64,000 nt of DNA, from contig NZ_JACNMU010000002.1 of NCBI RefSeq assembly GCF_014901205.1, forward strand, positions 434,001 through 498,000. The letters run 5' to 3'. A program made the position numbers and the translations under genes. Origin of the DNA: Meridianimarinicoccus sp. MJW13. Lineage in GTDB: Bacteria; Pseudomonadota; Alphaproteobacteria; Rhodobacterales; Rhodobacteraceae. The notes under the pieces are model-generated. The model ran no database searches. It was not told where the DNA came from and was given only the letters and a program-made list of their open reading frames with translations. Numbering within the stretch: position 1 is the stretch's first letter; each line of letters opens with the position of its first letter. This document shows positions 48,151-55,759 of the stretch, in pieces.

Positions 48151-48295
48151 CATTTTTGGGGTAGGGGCCGTGTCCAATCGGATAGGTAAAAACCGGGCTG
48201 CGTTGCATTGGTATAGGGCGATGCATCTGCATTTGCGTGGAGGGCCGGACGCGGGTTAGGACCCCCGCAAACGAAAGATACATTCTGGATACCCT

Positions 48296-48931
48296 ATGCG
48301 ACTGTCTGCCCTCCTCATGGCCCTGGTCGCGTCGCTCGCAACGGCGGGGCTGGCGCGTGCCGAAATCACCACCCTCAATGCAACCCTTAGCAATGATTAC
48401 TCCAACGCCCTGTGGATCGACATGGATCAGAACGGCGAGCAGGATATCAAGCTGGAACTGATCCGCCGGGAAAGCCGCAACATGTTCGGCTATCACGAGG
48501 TCGATATCTGGGTTCGTGCGACCAGCGCACTGCATGCCGCGGTTGCCGGTGGCGCGCCGCTGGAAGAGGCCGAACTGGTCTCGAACGTCCTGGAATTCGG
48601 CCGCAGCGCCTCGCTGATCCGCTTCAGCCGCCAGCAGAACATGGAACGCAGCGGCGGCGACTGGTTCCAGGGGCCCGAGCCGCGACGGGCCTACATGCCG
48701 GTGCGGTTGCGGGTGCCGGACGGCATCCGGTTGGGCTGGATCGAGATCGAGATTGATGGCTACGGCAAGGCAACGGTCCTGCGTTACGCGCTTGCGCCTG
48801 AGCCAGGCGCGCTGTGCGCCGCTGGCGGGCTTGCCGCGCCTGCGGGCGGGGACACAATCGCCCGGGACTGTGCCGGCGACTGCGGCGGCCATGCAGAGCG
48901 GTCAGAGCCGATGCGGCTGGCCATGAACTGA
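48296..48931 (+). CDS. Exported protein of unknown function
   Basis: This 211-residue protein has a clear signal peptide (MRLSALLMALVASLATAGLA, cut near ARA-E). The mature part begins ITTLNATLSNDYSNALWIDM and contains acidic DMDQNGEQDI, suggestive of a beta-sheet domain with possible calcium binding. At about residue 166 it has APEPGALCAAGGLAAPAGG, which looks like the start of a PEP-CTERM-type tail, but the membrane helix and arginine cluster that should follow are absent. I do not recognise a family. It stands alone between two terminators. Confidence 0.65.
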   Translation: MRLSALLMALVASLATAGLARAEITTLNATLSNDYSNALWIDMDQNGEQDIKLELIRRESRNMFGYHEVDIWVRATSALHAAVAGGAPLEEAELVSNVLEFGRSASLIRFSRQQNMERSGGDWFQGPEPRRAYMPVRLRVPDGIRLGWIEIEIDGYGKATVLRYALAPEPGALCAAGGLAAPAGGDTIARDCAGDCGGHAERSEPMRLAMN

Positions 48932-48985
48932 CCCAGCCGCCCGAAGTCGGGTTCGACGCCCAGCCACAATCGCCCATGGCGAAAC

Positions 48986-49016
48986 GAAAAAAGCCGCGCT
49001 GGAAAGCGCGGCTTTT
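48986..49016 (-). terminator. Bidirectional terminator between the exported protein and rplI
   Basis: AGCCGCGCT and AGCGCGGCT form a perfect 9-base stem with a GGAA loop. It has seven A residues on one side and four T residues on the other, so it serves rplI strongly on the minus strand. Confidence 0.88.
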
Positions 49017-49038
49017 CTTGTCTTGTCCGATCTGGTGA

Positions 49039-49665
49039 TCAGGCTTTGTCGTCGTCGCCGGACAGGTCCGGTTGCGGCGTGCTGTCGCCGGATTCGTCGT
49101 CGTCCACAGCGGCCGAGCCGATGTCGTCGAACAGTTCGGCGATCTCGAATTCGGCGGCAGCTTCTTCTTCTGCGGCCAGATCCTGGATCGATTTGCCCGA
49201 GGCCTGAAGTTCGGCTTCTTCCGGCGAACGGGCCACGTTCAGCTGGATGGTCACGTCGACTTCCGGATGCAGGGTCACATGCACGTCGTGCAGGCCCAGT
49301 TCCTTGATCGGCTTGGCCAGAATGACCTGCTTGCGATCCACGGTGAAGCCAGCTTCGGTGGCCGCATCTGCGGCGTCACGCGTGCTGACCGACCCGTACA
49401 GAGCGCCGGCGTCGGAAGCAGAGCGAATCACGATGAACTGCTGGCCATCCAGCTTTTCACCCATGGCTTCGGCTTCTGCCTTGGTTTCCAGGTTGTGCGC
49501 TTCCAGCTGGGCTTTCTGCTCTTCGAAACGGGCTTTGTTCGCCTCGTTCGCGCGCAGGGCCTTGCCCTGGGGCAGCAGGAAGTTGCGGGCATAGCCTTCC
49601 TTGACGGAAACGACTTCACCCATCTGGCCCAGTTTGGCCACGCGTTGGAGAAGGATAACGTCCAT
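49039..49665 (-). CDS. rplI: 50S ribosomal protein L9
   Basis: L9 binds 23S rRNA near the L1 stalk. The N-terminal domain [20 protein letters not shown] followed by [16 protein letters not shown] is textbook, and the long helix and C-terminal domain follow to about residue 150. The protein is 208 residues, about 55 longer than E. coli L9, because of an acidic tail rich in E, A and D. Such tails are usual in Rhodobacteraceae. It is the last gene of rpsF-rpsR-rplI, 12 bases after rpsR. Confidence 0.97.
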   Translation of the reverse strand: MDVILLQRVAKLGQMGEVVSVKEGYARNFLLPQGKALRANEANKARFEEQKAQLEAHNLETKAEAEAMGEKLDGQQFIVIRSASDAGALYGSVSTRDAADAATEAGFTVDRKQVILAKPIKELGLHDVHVTLHPEVDVTIQLNVARSPEEAELQASGKSIQDLAAEEEAAAEFEIAELFDDIGSAAVDDDESGDSTPQPDLSGDDDKA

Positions 49666-49677
49666 TGGTCGGTCTCC

Positions 49678-49905
49678 TTATTTCACGGCGTAGGGCAGCA
49701 GGGCGAGGAAGCGGGCGCGTTTGATGGCACGGGCCAGTTCACGCTGCTTCTTGGCCGAGACGGCAGTAATGCGCGACGGTACGATCTTGCCGCGCTCGGA
49801 AATGTAGCGTTGCAGCAGGCGGGTGTCCTTGTAGTCGATCTTCGGCGCGTTATCGCCAGAGAACGGGCACACCTTGCGGCGACGGAAAAACGGTTTTGCA
49901 GCCAT
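49678..49905 (-). CDS. rpsR: 30S ribosomal protein S18
   Basis: S18 pairs with S6 on the 30S platform. The 75-residue protein has [20 protein letters not shown] and [20 protein letters not shown], the S18 signature. It is in the standard place between rpsF and rplI, 26 bases after rpsF. The S6-S18 pair is likely to control the operon through the leader upstream of rpsF. Confidence 0.98.
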   Translation of the reverse strand: MAAKPFFRRRKVCPFSGDNAPKIDYKDTRLLQRYISERGKIVPSRITAVSAKKQRELARAIKRARFLALLPYAVK

Positions 49906-49931
49906 GACTTAGTGTCCTTTCTTTGAACCGA

Positions 49932-50288
49932 TCAACGACGGCGATCGCCGCGGTCACCGCGTTCGTCGCGCTTCTGCATCTGGATGGACGGGCCTTCGGG
50001 ATGTTCGTCGACCTTGATGGTCAGAACGCGCATCACGTCGTCATGCAGGCGCATCAGGCGTTCCATTTCCTGAATGGCCGGCGACGGAGCGTCGGTTTTC
50101 AGGAAGGCATAGTGCCCCTTGCGGTTCTTGTTGATCTTGTAGGCCATGGTCTTCACGCCCCAGTACTCGCTTTCGACGACCTTGCCGCCGTTGTCCGCGA
50201 GGACGGTGGAGAAGTGCTCGACCAGGCTTTCAGCCTGGCTGTTCGACAGATCCTGCCGAGAGATGAAGACATGCTCGTAAAGCGGCAT
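49932..50288 (-). CDS. rpsF: 30S ribosomal protein S6
   Basis: S6 binds S18 and 16S rRNA on the small-subunit platform. The 118-residue protein starts MPLYEHVFISRQDLSNSQAE and contains WGVKTMAYKINKNRKGHYAF, the family core, then a basic tail RDERGDRGDRRR. ATG at 50288 follows AGGAG; the open frame to 50408 is a leader, not coding. The ribosome site lies inside a predicted leader hairpin. Confidence 0.98.
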   Translation of the reverse strand: MPLYEHVFISRQDLSNSQAESLVEHFSTVLADNGGKVVESEYWGVKTMAYKINKNRKGHYAFLKTDAPSPAIQEMERLMRLHDDVMRVLTIKVDEHPEGPSIQMQKRDERGDRGDRRR

Positions 50289-50383
50289 ATCAGCTCCTAT
50301 GTCAGGGCGCATTTCATAGGACAGGCTCGCAAGGTTCCGCCCCTGTCCACGAGAGGCTGCGCCGAATAATGGTTTGCGGAACC
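50289..50383 (-). promoter_or_regulatory. Structured rpsF leader, candidate S6:S18 autoregulatory RNA
   Basis: On the minus strand three pairings compete. GGTTCCGC (50383-50376) can pair GCGGAACC (50340-50333). GGACAGG (50348-50342) can pair CCTGTCC (50325-50319). TCCTATG (50321-50315) can pair CATAGGA (50301-50295), which includes part of the AGGAG ribosome site. The second and third share three bases and exclude each other, so the ribosome site can be hidden or exposed. Confidence 0.55.
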
Positions 50384-50388
50384 GCGCC

Positions 50389-50416
50389 CTTATACAGTTC
50401 TTGACCATGGGGACAA
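50389..50416 (-). promoter_or_regulatory. Probable promoter of the rpsF operon
   Basis: On the minus strand TTGTCC, a 16-base spacer and TATAAG, with TG just before the -10 box, fit a sigma-70 promoter. The start of transcription would be near 50382, at the leader's 5' pairing strand. Confidence 0.55.
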
Positions 50417-50489
50417 GTCCCCGCGCCCCAAATGTCGCCCGGTCGTGCTAGGATGCACGCGGGGTTCGCATCGAGCCGGAGGGGGAAAG

Positions 50490-51101
50490 ATGATCGAACG
50501 GGGCACCATCGCCATAAACAGGCTGACCGGCAGCCGATGGGAGGTTCTCGAAGGGGCGGCGGAAACCGGGTCTTGCGGGTTCAGCATCAAGATTACCTGC
50601 CAGCCGCGCGCCGCACCCGACGTGTCCGAACACGTCCATCTGGACTGGGACGAGACGTTCGAAATCCTGTCCGGGCACGCCACCTACAGCCTACAGGGCG
50701 AAGCCTATACCGCCGTTGCCGGTGACACGCTGGAAATGCCGCCCCGTCAAAGCCATGTGCATCCGTGGAACGACGGCGACGAACCATTGGTCTATATCCA
50801 GCGCGCGCGCTTTCCGGCGCCACAGCCGGGTGCTTTCGAAGAAACCTTCGGGGTGATCCTGACCCTGTTCGGCATGGCGGCCAAGCCGGGCCTTCTGAAC
50901 CGGCGCGGGATGCCGCGCGACCTGCTGGCCTTTGCGGCGATGGGGCGGGCTTTCGGGCGGTATCGCAATTACGATGCCGCGGTGCCGATCCTGTTGCAAC
51001 GGGCAGCCTCGGCCACGCTCGGGCGTCTGGCCGAGGCGCGGGGCATTCCAGCCATCAATCCGGCTTACATCGACCTGGCGCGCCCCGGCCCCGGCGAATA
51101 G
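50490..51101 (+). CDS. Cupin-domain protein
   Basis: This is a 203-residue protein with one cupin barrel in its first 110 residues: HVHLDWDETFEILSGHATY gives the first metal motif (His, His, Glu), and PPRQSHVHPWNDGDEPL gives the second. The C-terminal half (FGVILTLFGMAAKPGLLNRR, then AFGRYRNYDAAVPILLQ) is helical and not cupin; it is seen in other single-cupin proteins near this size. It could be a small oxygenase or a regulator; no substrate can be named. ATG at 50490 follows GGAGGGGG. Confidence 0.82.
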   Translation: MIERGTIAINRLTGSRWEVLEGAAETGSCGFSIKITCQPRAAPDVSEHVHLDWDETFEILSGHATYSLQGEAYTAVAGDTLEMPPRQSHVHPWNDGDEPLVYIQRARFPAPQPGAFEETFGVILTLFGMAAKPGLLNRRGMPRDLLAFAAMGRAFGRYRNYDAAVPILLQRAASATLGRLAEARGIPAINPAYIDLARPGPGE

Positions 51102-51231
51102 GTCCCGCAGGGTCTGTTCATTCCCGAACGGGGCCTGTGAACTGGCGCGGAATTGCCGAAACCGGCATTCGACCCGATGTGTAGCGGGATGAGCACGTTG
51201 CTCGTTCCGAAATCACATCAAGGGATCGACC

Positions 51232-51816
51232 ATGAAAACCACCGCCTTCGCCGCCGCTCTTGGCCTTGCCACTGCAACCCTAGCCGCGCCGGTTCTGGCC
51301 GATGCCGAGGCCTATGTTCTGGATGCCAGCCACAGCCAGATCCTGTTCAGCTACAACCACCTTGGCTTTTCGACCACCCATGGCCTGTTCTCGGGCTTTG
51401 AAGGCGAGATCCAGTTCGATGCGGAAAACCCGGCGGCGTCCTTCGTGTCGGTGTCGATGCCCGTGACCTCGATGTTCACCGGCTGGGAAGAGCGCGATGC
51501 GCACCTGATGTCGGGTGATTTCTTCGGGGCTGATGACGACGATCTGGTGACCTTCGTGTCGACCGGGATCGAGGTCACCGGCGAAGCCACCGCGTTGATC
51601 ACCGGCGATCTGACCCTGAACGGTGTGACCCAGGCGGTCGTTCTGGACACCACCCTGAACCAGGCAGGCGCGCATCCCATGGCCCAGACGCCCTGGCTGG
51701 GGTTCGATGCCACGACGGTTCTGAAGCGGTCGGACTTCGGCGTCGACAAGTTCGCGCCTTTCGTGGGCGACGAGGTGGCCGTGCAGATCTCGATCGAGGC
51801 GATGAAAGCCGAATAA
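51232..51816 (+). CDS. YceI-family periplasmic protein
   Basis: YceI proteins are lipocalin-like barrels that bind polyisoprenoid or other lipids in the periplasm. The 194-residue protein has a signal peptide (TTAFAAALGLATATLAAPVL) and the YceI opening YVLDASHSQILFSYNHLGFS, then the closing region FGVDKFAPFVGDEVAVQISI. ATG at 51232 follows AAGGGA. A strong terminator ends it. A second YceI domain occurs in the neighbouring cytochrome fusion on the other strand. Confidence 0.93.
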   Translation: MKTTAFAAALGLATATLAAPVLADAEAYVLDASHSQILFSYNHLGFSTTHGLFSGFEGEIQFDAENPAASFVSVSMPVTSMFTGWEERDAHLMSGDFFGADDDDLVTFVSTGIEVTGEATALITGDLTLNGVTQAVVLDTTLNQAGAHPMAQTPWLGFDATTVLKRSDFGVDKFAPFVGDEVAVQISIEAMKAE

Positions 51817-51837
51817 GCCTTCCTGACAGACGACTTC

Positions 51838-51861
51838 GGGCCGCCCTTGGGCGGCCCTTTT
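51838..51861 (+). terminator. Intrinsic terminator after yceI
   Basis: GGGCCGCCC and GGGCGGCCC form a 9-base stem with a tiny loop, followed by four T residues. Confidence 0.88.
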
Positions 51862-52020
51862 CGTTTCAGCATCGGCAAGACCGGGGCGCGGGTGAGGCCG
51901 CCTTGATGCCGACGACCAGACCCAGACGCGGACGTCTGGCCAGCGCGCCTTGCTGGGACCGGACCACAATCCGGTACAGACGCACGGCCAGCCTGGTCCC
52001 GCACCACGCAAGCCGGGTTC

Positions 52021-52046
52021 GGGACGGCGGCCTTCGCCGCCGTCCC
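52021..52046 (-). terminator. Strong stem-loop after the cytochrome b561 fusion gene
   Basis: GGGACGGCGGC and GCCGCCGTCCC form a perfect 11-base stem with a four-base loop, 15 bases past the stop. There is no T run. Confidence 0.5.
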
Positions 52047-52061
52047 CATTGCGCCTGGGGG

Positions 52062-53288
52062 TCAGTTGCGCTGTGCTGTCAGGCTGACCGAGACGGTAAC
52101 CGGGAAACCCAGCGTGGCCTCATCCTTGTAGGTGGCTGTGCCGATGTCGAAGTCGCGGCGGTCCAGCGTCGTCTGGCCTGTCATTTCAGCAGTATCGCCG
52201 GTCAGGGTCAGATCGAAGGGCAGGGTGACCGGCACGTCGGCACCTTTCAGGCTGAGCGTGCCCTCGGCCAGATACCTGCCGTCGTCGCCGGCGCGCAGGG
52301 TGGCGGTAAACCGTGCGGTGGGGAATTGCGCGGCATCGAAGAACTCGGGCTTCACGGCTTCGGCCGTGACCGAGCCGAGGGTGACCGAGCCGATGGCGAT
52401 ATCGACCGCGACGGTGCCCAGATCCGGACCCGGCGCCTCGGGATCAAACGCGATGCTGGCCGACCAGTCGGAAAAACTGCCTTCCACATCGGCGCCGAAT
52501 TGCACCACGCTCAGCCCCAAGGTGCCGCCTTGAACGGTCCAGCCGGTGGCGGCGGGCGCAACCGGTGCCGGGGCCAGTGCGATGGCGGGGGACTCGGTCT
52601 GCGCCGCGCGGGGCCAGCCCAGGGCGGTGCCGGCGGTCATGGCCACGGCCCAGATCATCAGTGCCATCCAGAACGGGCTGCGGCTGTGTTCGCCGCTGTC
52701 CCGCCCGGCCTCGACCCGCCCCGGCAGCATCCGTGCCAGCGTCAGATCGCGGTCGATGACCTGATGTTTCACCGCGCCGACAATGTGCAGCAGCACGGCG
52801 ATGCCAAGGACTTTGGTGAAGACCAGATGCCAGCCCTCGAATACATGCGCGACGGCATCATCCTTGGGCACGAAGGGCAGCGACTGGCCGAACGGCCACC
52901 AGATCGGCGCGAAGCCGGTGGTTGCGGCATGGTGAATCCAGCCCGACAGCGGCACCAGAATCAGCCCGGCATACAGCAGCCAGTGCACAAGCTCGGCCAT
53001 AAAATGCTCGATCCGGCGGTCAGGATGCAGCGGGTGCGGCTTGGTCTGGGTCAGCGCCCAGAGGATCCGTGCCAGCGCCACGAAGAAGACGGTCACGCCG
53101 ACAGTCTTGTGCAGGCTGAACAGCACGCCCTTGACCAGCAGGGCTTGCGAGCTGTCGTAGGGCCAGCTGTTGGCGATCATGCCCAGGGGAAAGGCAGTCA
53201 GGATCAACAGCGCGGTGAGCCAGTGAAACATCTTGGTCACATTGCCATAGGCGTAGGCGGAATTGCCAAGGGGGGTGGCGTCGGACAT
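52062..53288 (-). CDS. Cytochrome b561-YceI fusion protein
   Basis: This is a 408-residue membrane protein. Residues 1-190 form a four-helix cytochrome b561 (Ni-Fe hydrogenase B-type) with haem-ligand histidines in FHWLTALL, FSLHKTVGV, LVHWLLYA and VLLHIVGAVKHQ. A further helix lies near residue 210, then an Ala/Pro linker, and residues 245-408 form a YceI domain (LSVVQFGADVEGSFSDWSAS). Fusion implies that the lipid-binding barrel exchanges electrons or quinone with the haem domain; this is inference. It diverges from fabD. Confidence 0.9.
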   Translation of the reverse strand: MSDATPLGNSAYAYGNVTKMFHWLTALLILTAFPLGMIANSWPYDSSQALLVKGVLFSLHKTVGVTVFFVALARILWALTQTKPHPLHPDRRIEHFMAELVHWLLYAGLILVPLSGWIHHAATTGFAPIWWPFGQSLPFVPKDDAVAHVFEGWHLVFTKVLGIAVLLHIVGAVKHQVIDRDLTLARMLPGRVEAGRDSGEHSRSPFWMALMIWAVAMTAGTALGWPRAAQTESPAIALAPAPVAPAATGWTVQGGTLGLSVVQFGADVEGSFSDWSASIAFDPEAPGPDLGTVAVDIAIGSVTLGSVTAEAVKPEFFDAAQFPTARFTATLRAGDDGRYLAEGTLSLKGADVPVTLPFDLTLTGDTAEMTGQTTLDRRDFDIGTATYKDEATLGFPVTVSVSLTAQRN

Positions 53289-53466
53289 GAACGATCTCCG
53301 TCAGGTAGCTTTCCGGGGAAGCTAGAGCATTTGTGTGCAGGCCAAAACCGCGCTGTCCGCACAGGACCCCTGCGGGGATGCGCGCGGGTCTGCCGGATTG
53401 CGCGCCCTGCATCGCTGGGCTATCCCGACGGGCAACCAGTGTTCACAGAACCGCGACGGAGGAGCC

Positions 53467-54396
53467 ATGAGCCGCGCATTTGTATTCCCCGGACAGGGGG
53501 CCCAGGCGATCGGAATGGGACAGGCCCTGGCAGAGGCCTATCCGGCCGCCAAGGCGGTGTTCGACGAGGTCGACGAGGCTCTGGGCGAAAAGCTCTCCGA
53601 GTTGATCTGGACCGGCGATATCGAAACCCTGACCCTGACCCAGAACGCACAGCCGGCGCTGATGGCCTGTTCGCTGGCCGCCGTGCGGGCGCTGGAAGCC
53701 GAAGGTGTGGCCATTGCCGACGGGGCTTTCGTGGCCGGGCATTCGCTGGGCGAGTATTCGGCGCTGGCCGCCGCCGGGGCACTGAGCGTCACCGACACCG
53801 CGCGCCTGCTGCGCATCCGTGGCAAGGCGATGCAGGCTGCCGTACCGGTGGGCCAGGGCGCCATGGCCGCGATCCTGGGGCTGGACCTGGCCGCCGTCAC
53901 CGAGGTGGCCGAGGCCGCCGCGCAAGGCGAGGTCTGCCAGGCCGCCAATGACAATGATCCCGCGCAGGTCGTGGTCTCGGGCCACAAGGCGGCCGTCGAG
54001 CGGGCCACGGTGCTGGCCAAGGAGAAGGGCGCCAAGCGGGCGTTGCTGCTGCCGGTTTCGGCCCCGTTCCACTGCGCCCTGATGCAGCCCGCCGCCGATG
54101 TGATGGCCGGGGCTCTGGCCGATGTGACCATCGCTGCCCCCGTGGCGCCGCTGGTGGCCAATGTGACCGCGCAGGCAACCTCGGACCCCGAAGCGATCCG
54201 GGCGCAGCTGATCACCCAGGTGACCGGGGCGGTGCGCTGGCGCGAAAGCGTGCAGTTCATGGCCGCCAATGGCGTGACCGAGGTTTGGGAAGTGGGCGCG
54301 GGCAAGGCCCTGTCCGGCATGATCCGCCGCATCGAACGGTCCATCGCCTGCACCGCCATTTCGACCCCCGACGACATCAAGGCCACGCTCGCCTGA
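53467..54396 (+). CDS. fabD: Malonyl-CoA:ACP transacylase
   Basis: FabD moves malonyl from CoA to acyl carrier protein, providing the extender unit of fatty acid synthesis. The 309-residue protein has FPGQGAQAIGMGQAL at the start, the nucleophile in GHSLGEYSALAAAG (about residue 91), the oxyanion region QNAQPALMA, and the catalytic histidine in VSAPFHCALM. ATG at 53467 follows GGAGGAG-like sequence (GACGGAGGAGCC). fabG follows at a 23-base spacing. Confidence 0.97.
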   Translation: MSRAFVFPGQGAQAIGMGQALAEAYPAAKAVFDEVDEALGEKLSELIWTGDIETLTLTQNAQPALMACSLAAVRALEAEGVAIADGAFVAGHSLGEYSALAAAGALSVTDTARLLRIRGKAMQAAVPVGQGAMAAILGLDLAAVTEVAEAAAQGEVCQAANDNDPAQVVVSGHKAAVERATVLAKEKGAKRALLLPVSAPFHCALMQPAADVMAGALADVTIAAPVAPLVANVTAQATSDPEAIRAQLITQVTGAVRWRESVQFMAANGVTEVWEVGAGKALSGMIRRIERSIACTAISTPDDIKATLA

Positions 54397-54419
54397 GCCG
54401 AGCAAAAGAAGGAAGTCAC

Positions 54420-55157
54420 ATGTTTGATCTGACCGGAAAAACCGCGCTCGTCACCGGCGCCTCGGGCGGCATCGGGGCCGAGATCGCCCGCACCCTGCAC
54501 GCCGCCGGCGCCACCGTCGGCCTGTCGGGCACCCGTGTTGAGCCGCTGGAGGCGCTGGCCGCGGACCTGGGCGAACGTGCCCATGTTCTGCCCTGCAACC
54601 TGAGCGACGCCGAGGCAGTCAACGCCCTGCCGAAACAGGCGGTCGAGGCCATGGGCGGCGTCGATATCCTTGTGAACAACGCCGGCATAACCCGCGACAA
54701 CCTGTTCATGCGCATGTCCGAAGAGGAATGGGCATCGGTGCTGGAGGTCAATCTCACCTCGGCCTTCCGTCTGAGCAAGGGCGTGCTGCGCGGCATGATG
54801 AAGAAACGCTGGGGCCGCATCGTCAACATCAGCTCGGTGGTGGGTGCCACCGGCAATCCCGGTCAGGGCAACTACGCCGCGTCCAAGGCGGGGCTGGTGG
54901 GCATGTCGAAATCGCTGGCCTATGAGGTCGCCAGCCGCGGCATCACCGTCAACGCCGTGGCGCCGGGGTTCATCACCACCGCCATGACCGACAAGCTGAA
55001 CGACGACCAGAAGGGCGCAATCCTGGGCCAGATCCCGGCCGGACGCATGGGCGAGGCCAGCGAAATCGCGGCAGCGGTTCTGTATCTGGCCAGTGCGGAG
55101 TCCGGCTACACCACGGGCGCCGTGCTGCATGTCAACGGTGGCATGGCGATGATCTGA
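54420..55157 (+). CDS. fabG: 3-oxoacyl-ACP reductase
   Basis: FabG reduces 3-oxoacyl-ACP with NADPH. The 245-residue short-chain dehydrogenase has TGASGGIG (about residues 12-19), NNAG, and the catalytic S-Y-K set in ISSVVGATGNPGQGNYAASK. Its position between fabD and acpP identifies it as FabG rather than PhaB, which lies at 5446. ATG at 54420 follows AAGGAAG. Confidence 0.97.
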   Translation: MFDLTGKTALVTGASGGIGAEIARTLHAAGATVGLSGTRVEPLEALAADLGERAHVLPCNLSDAEAVNALPKQAVEAMGGVDILVNNAGITRDNLFMRMSEEEWASVLEVNLTSAFRLSKGVLRGMMKKRWGRIVNISSVVGATGNPGQGNYAASKAGLVGMSKSLAYEVASRGITVNAVAPGFITTAMTDKLNDDQKGAILGQIPAGRMGEASEIAAAVLYLASAESGYTTGAVLHVNGGMAMI

Positions 55158-55182
55158 GGATGAACGGGGACGGCGAAAGCGT

Positions 55183-55210
55183 TTGCCTTCCCCATTCCAT
55201 ATGCTATAGG
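55183..55210 (+). promoter_or_regulatory. Possible acpP promoter
   Basis: TTGCCT, a 16-base spacer and TATAGG lie in the 179-base fabG-acpP gap. A separate promoter would allow the high acpP expression usually needed. Confidence 0.4.
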
Positions 55211-55336
55211 CCTCGCAACTTGCCCGGGGGCAGGGACCCATTTCTGGGAAAAGTTGAAGGCCCAGTGGCCTGAAGTGGCTCTTTGGAGCTGTTGATCAAG
55301 AACGGGCAAGACCCCGAAAGACATAGAGGATATGAC

Positions 55337-55570
55337 ATGAGCGACATCGCAGATCGCGTGAAGAAGATCGTTGTCGAGCACCTGGGCGTGGAAGAAGGCA
55401 AGATCACCGAAGGTGCCTCTTTCATCGATGACCTGGGCGCCGACAGCCTGGACACCGTGGAACTGGTGATGGCTTTCGAAGAAGAGTTCGGCATCGAGAT
55501 CCCGGACGACGCAGCCGAAACCATCCAGACCTTCGGCGACGCGGTGAAGTTCATCACCGAAGCCTCCTGA
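55337..55570 (+). CDS. acpP: Acyl carrier protein
   Basis: AcpP carries growing acyl chains on phosphopantetheine. The 77-residue acidic protein has the attachment serine (S37) in [20 protein letters not shown] at 55337 follows AGAGGA. Downstream is a terminator rather than fabF, which usually follows. Confidence 0.98.
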   Translation: MSDIADRVKKIVVEHLGVEEGKITEGASFIDDLGADSLDTVELVMAFEEEFGIEIPDDAAETIQTFGDAVKFITEAS

Positions 55571-55600
55571 GGCACAAGCGCGATCATCGCGAAACGACGG

Positions 55601-55625
55601 GCGGTCCCACTGGGGCCGCTTTTTT
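55601..55625 (+). terminator. Intrinsic terminator after acpP
   Basis: GCGGTCCC and GGGGCCGC form an 8-base stem with one G-T pair and a three-base loop, followed by six T residues. Confidence 0.88.
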
Positions 55626-55646
55626 CGTTTGGGGCGGTACTTTCGT

Positions 55647-55707
55647 TGGGGGCGCTGCCCCCGCGACCTGACGGTCGCTCCCCCGGAGTATTTAGGCCAA
55701 AAAGAAA
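55647..55707. repeat. Rhodobacteraceae-type intergenic repeat element
   Basis: Two adjacent hairpins (GGGGGC-GCT-GCCCCC and GCGACC-TGAC-GGTCGC) are followed by CTCCCCCGGAGTATTT and GGCCAAAAAGAA. I recall this composition as a frequent intergenic element in this family. Only one copy is seen in the window. Confidence 0.5.
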
Positions 55708-55759
55708 CTGTGGGCGTCTTTCCGGGCCGCCGCCGCCCGAAGCGTTGGAGGGGGCGGGA

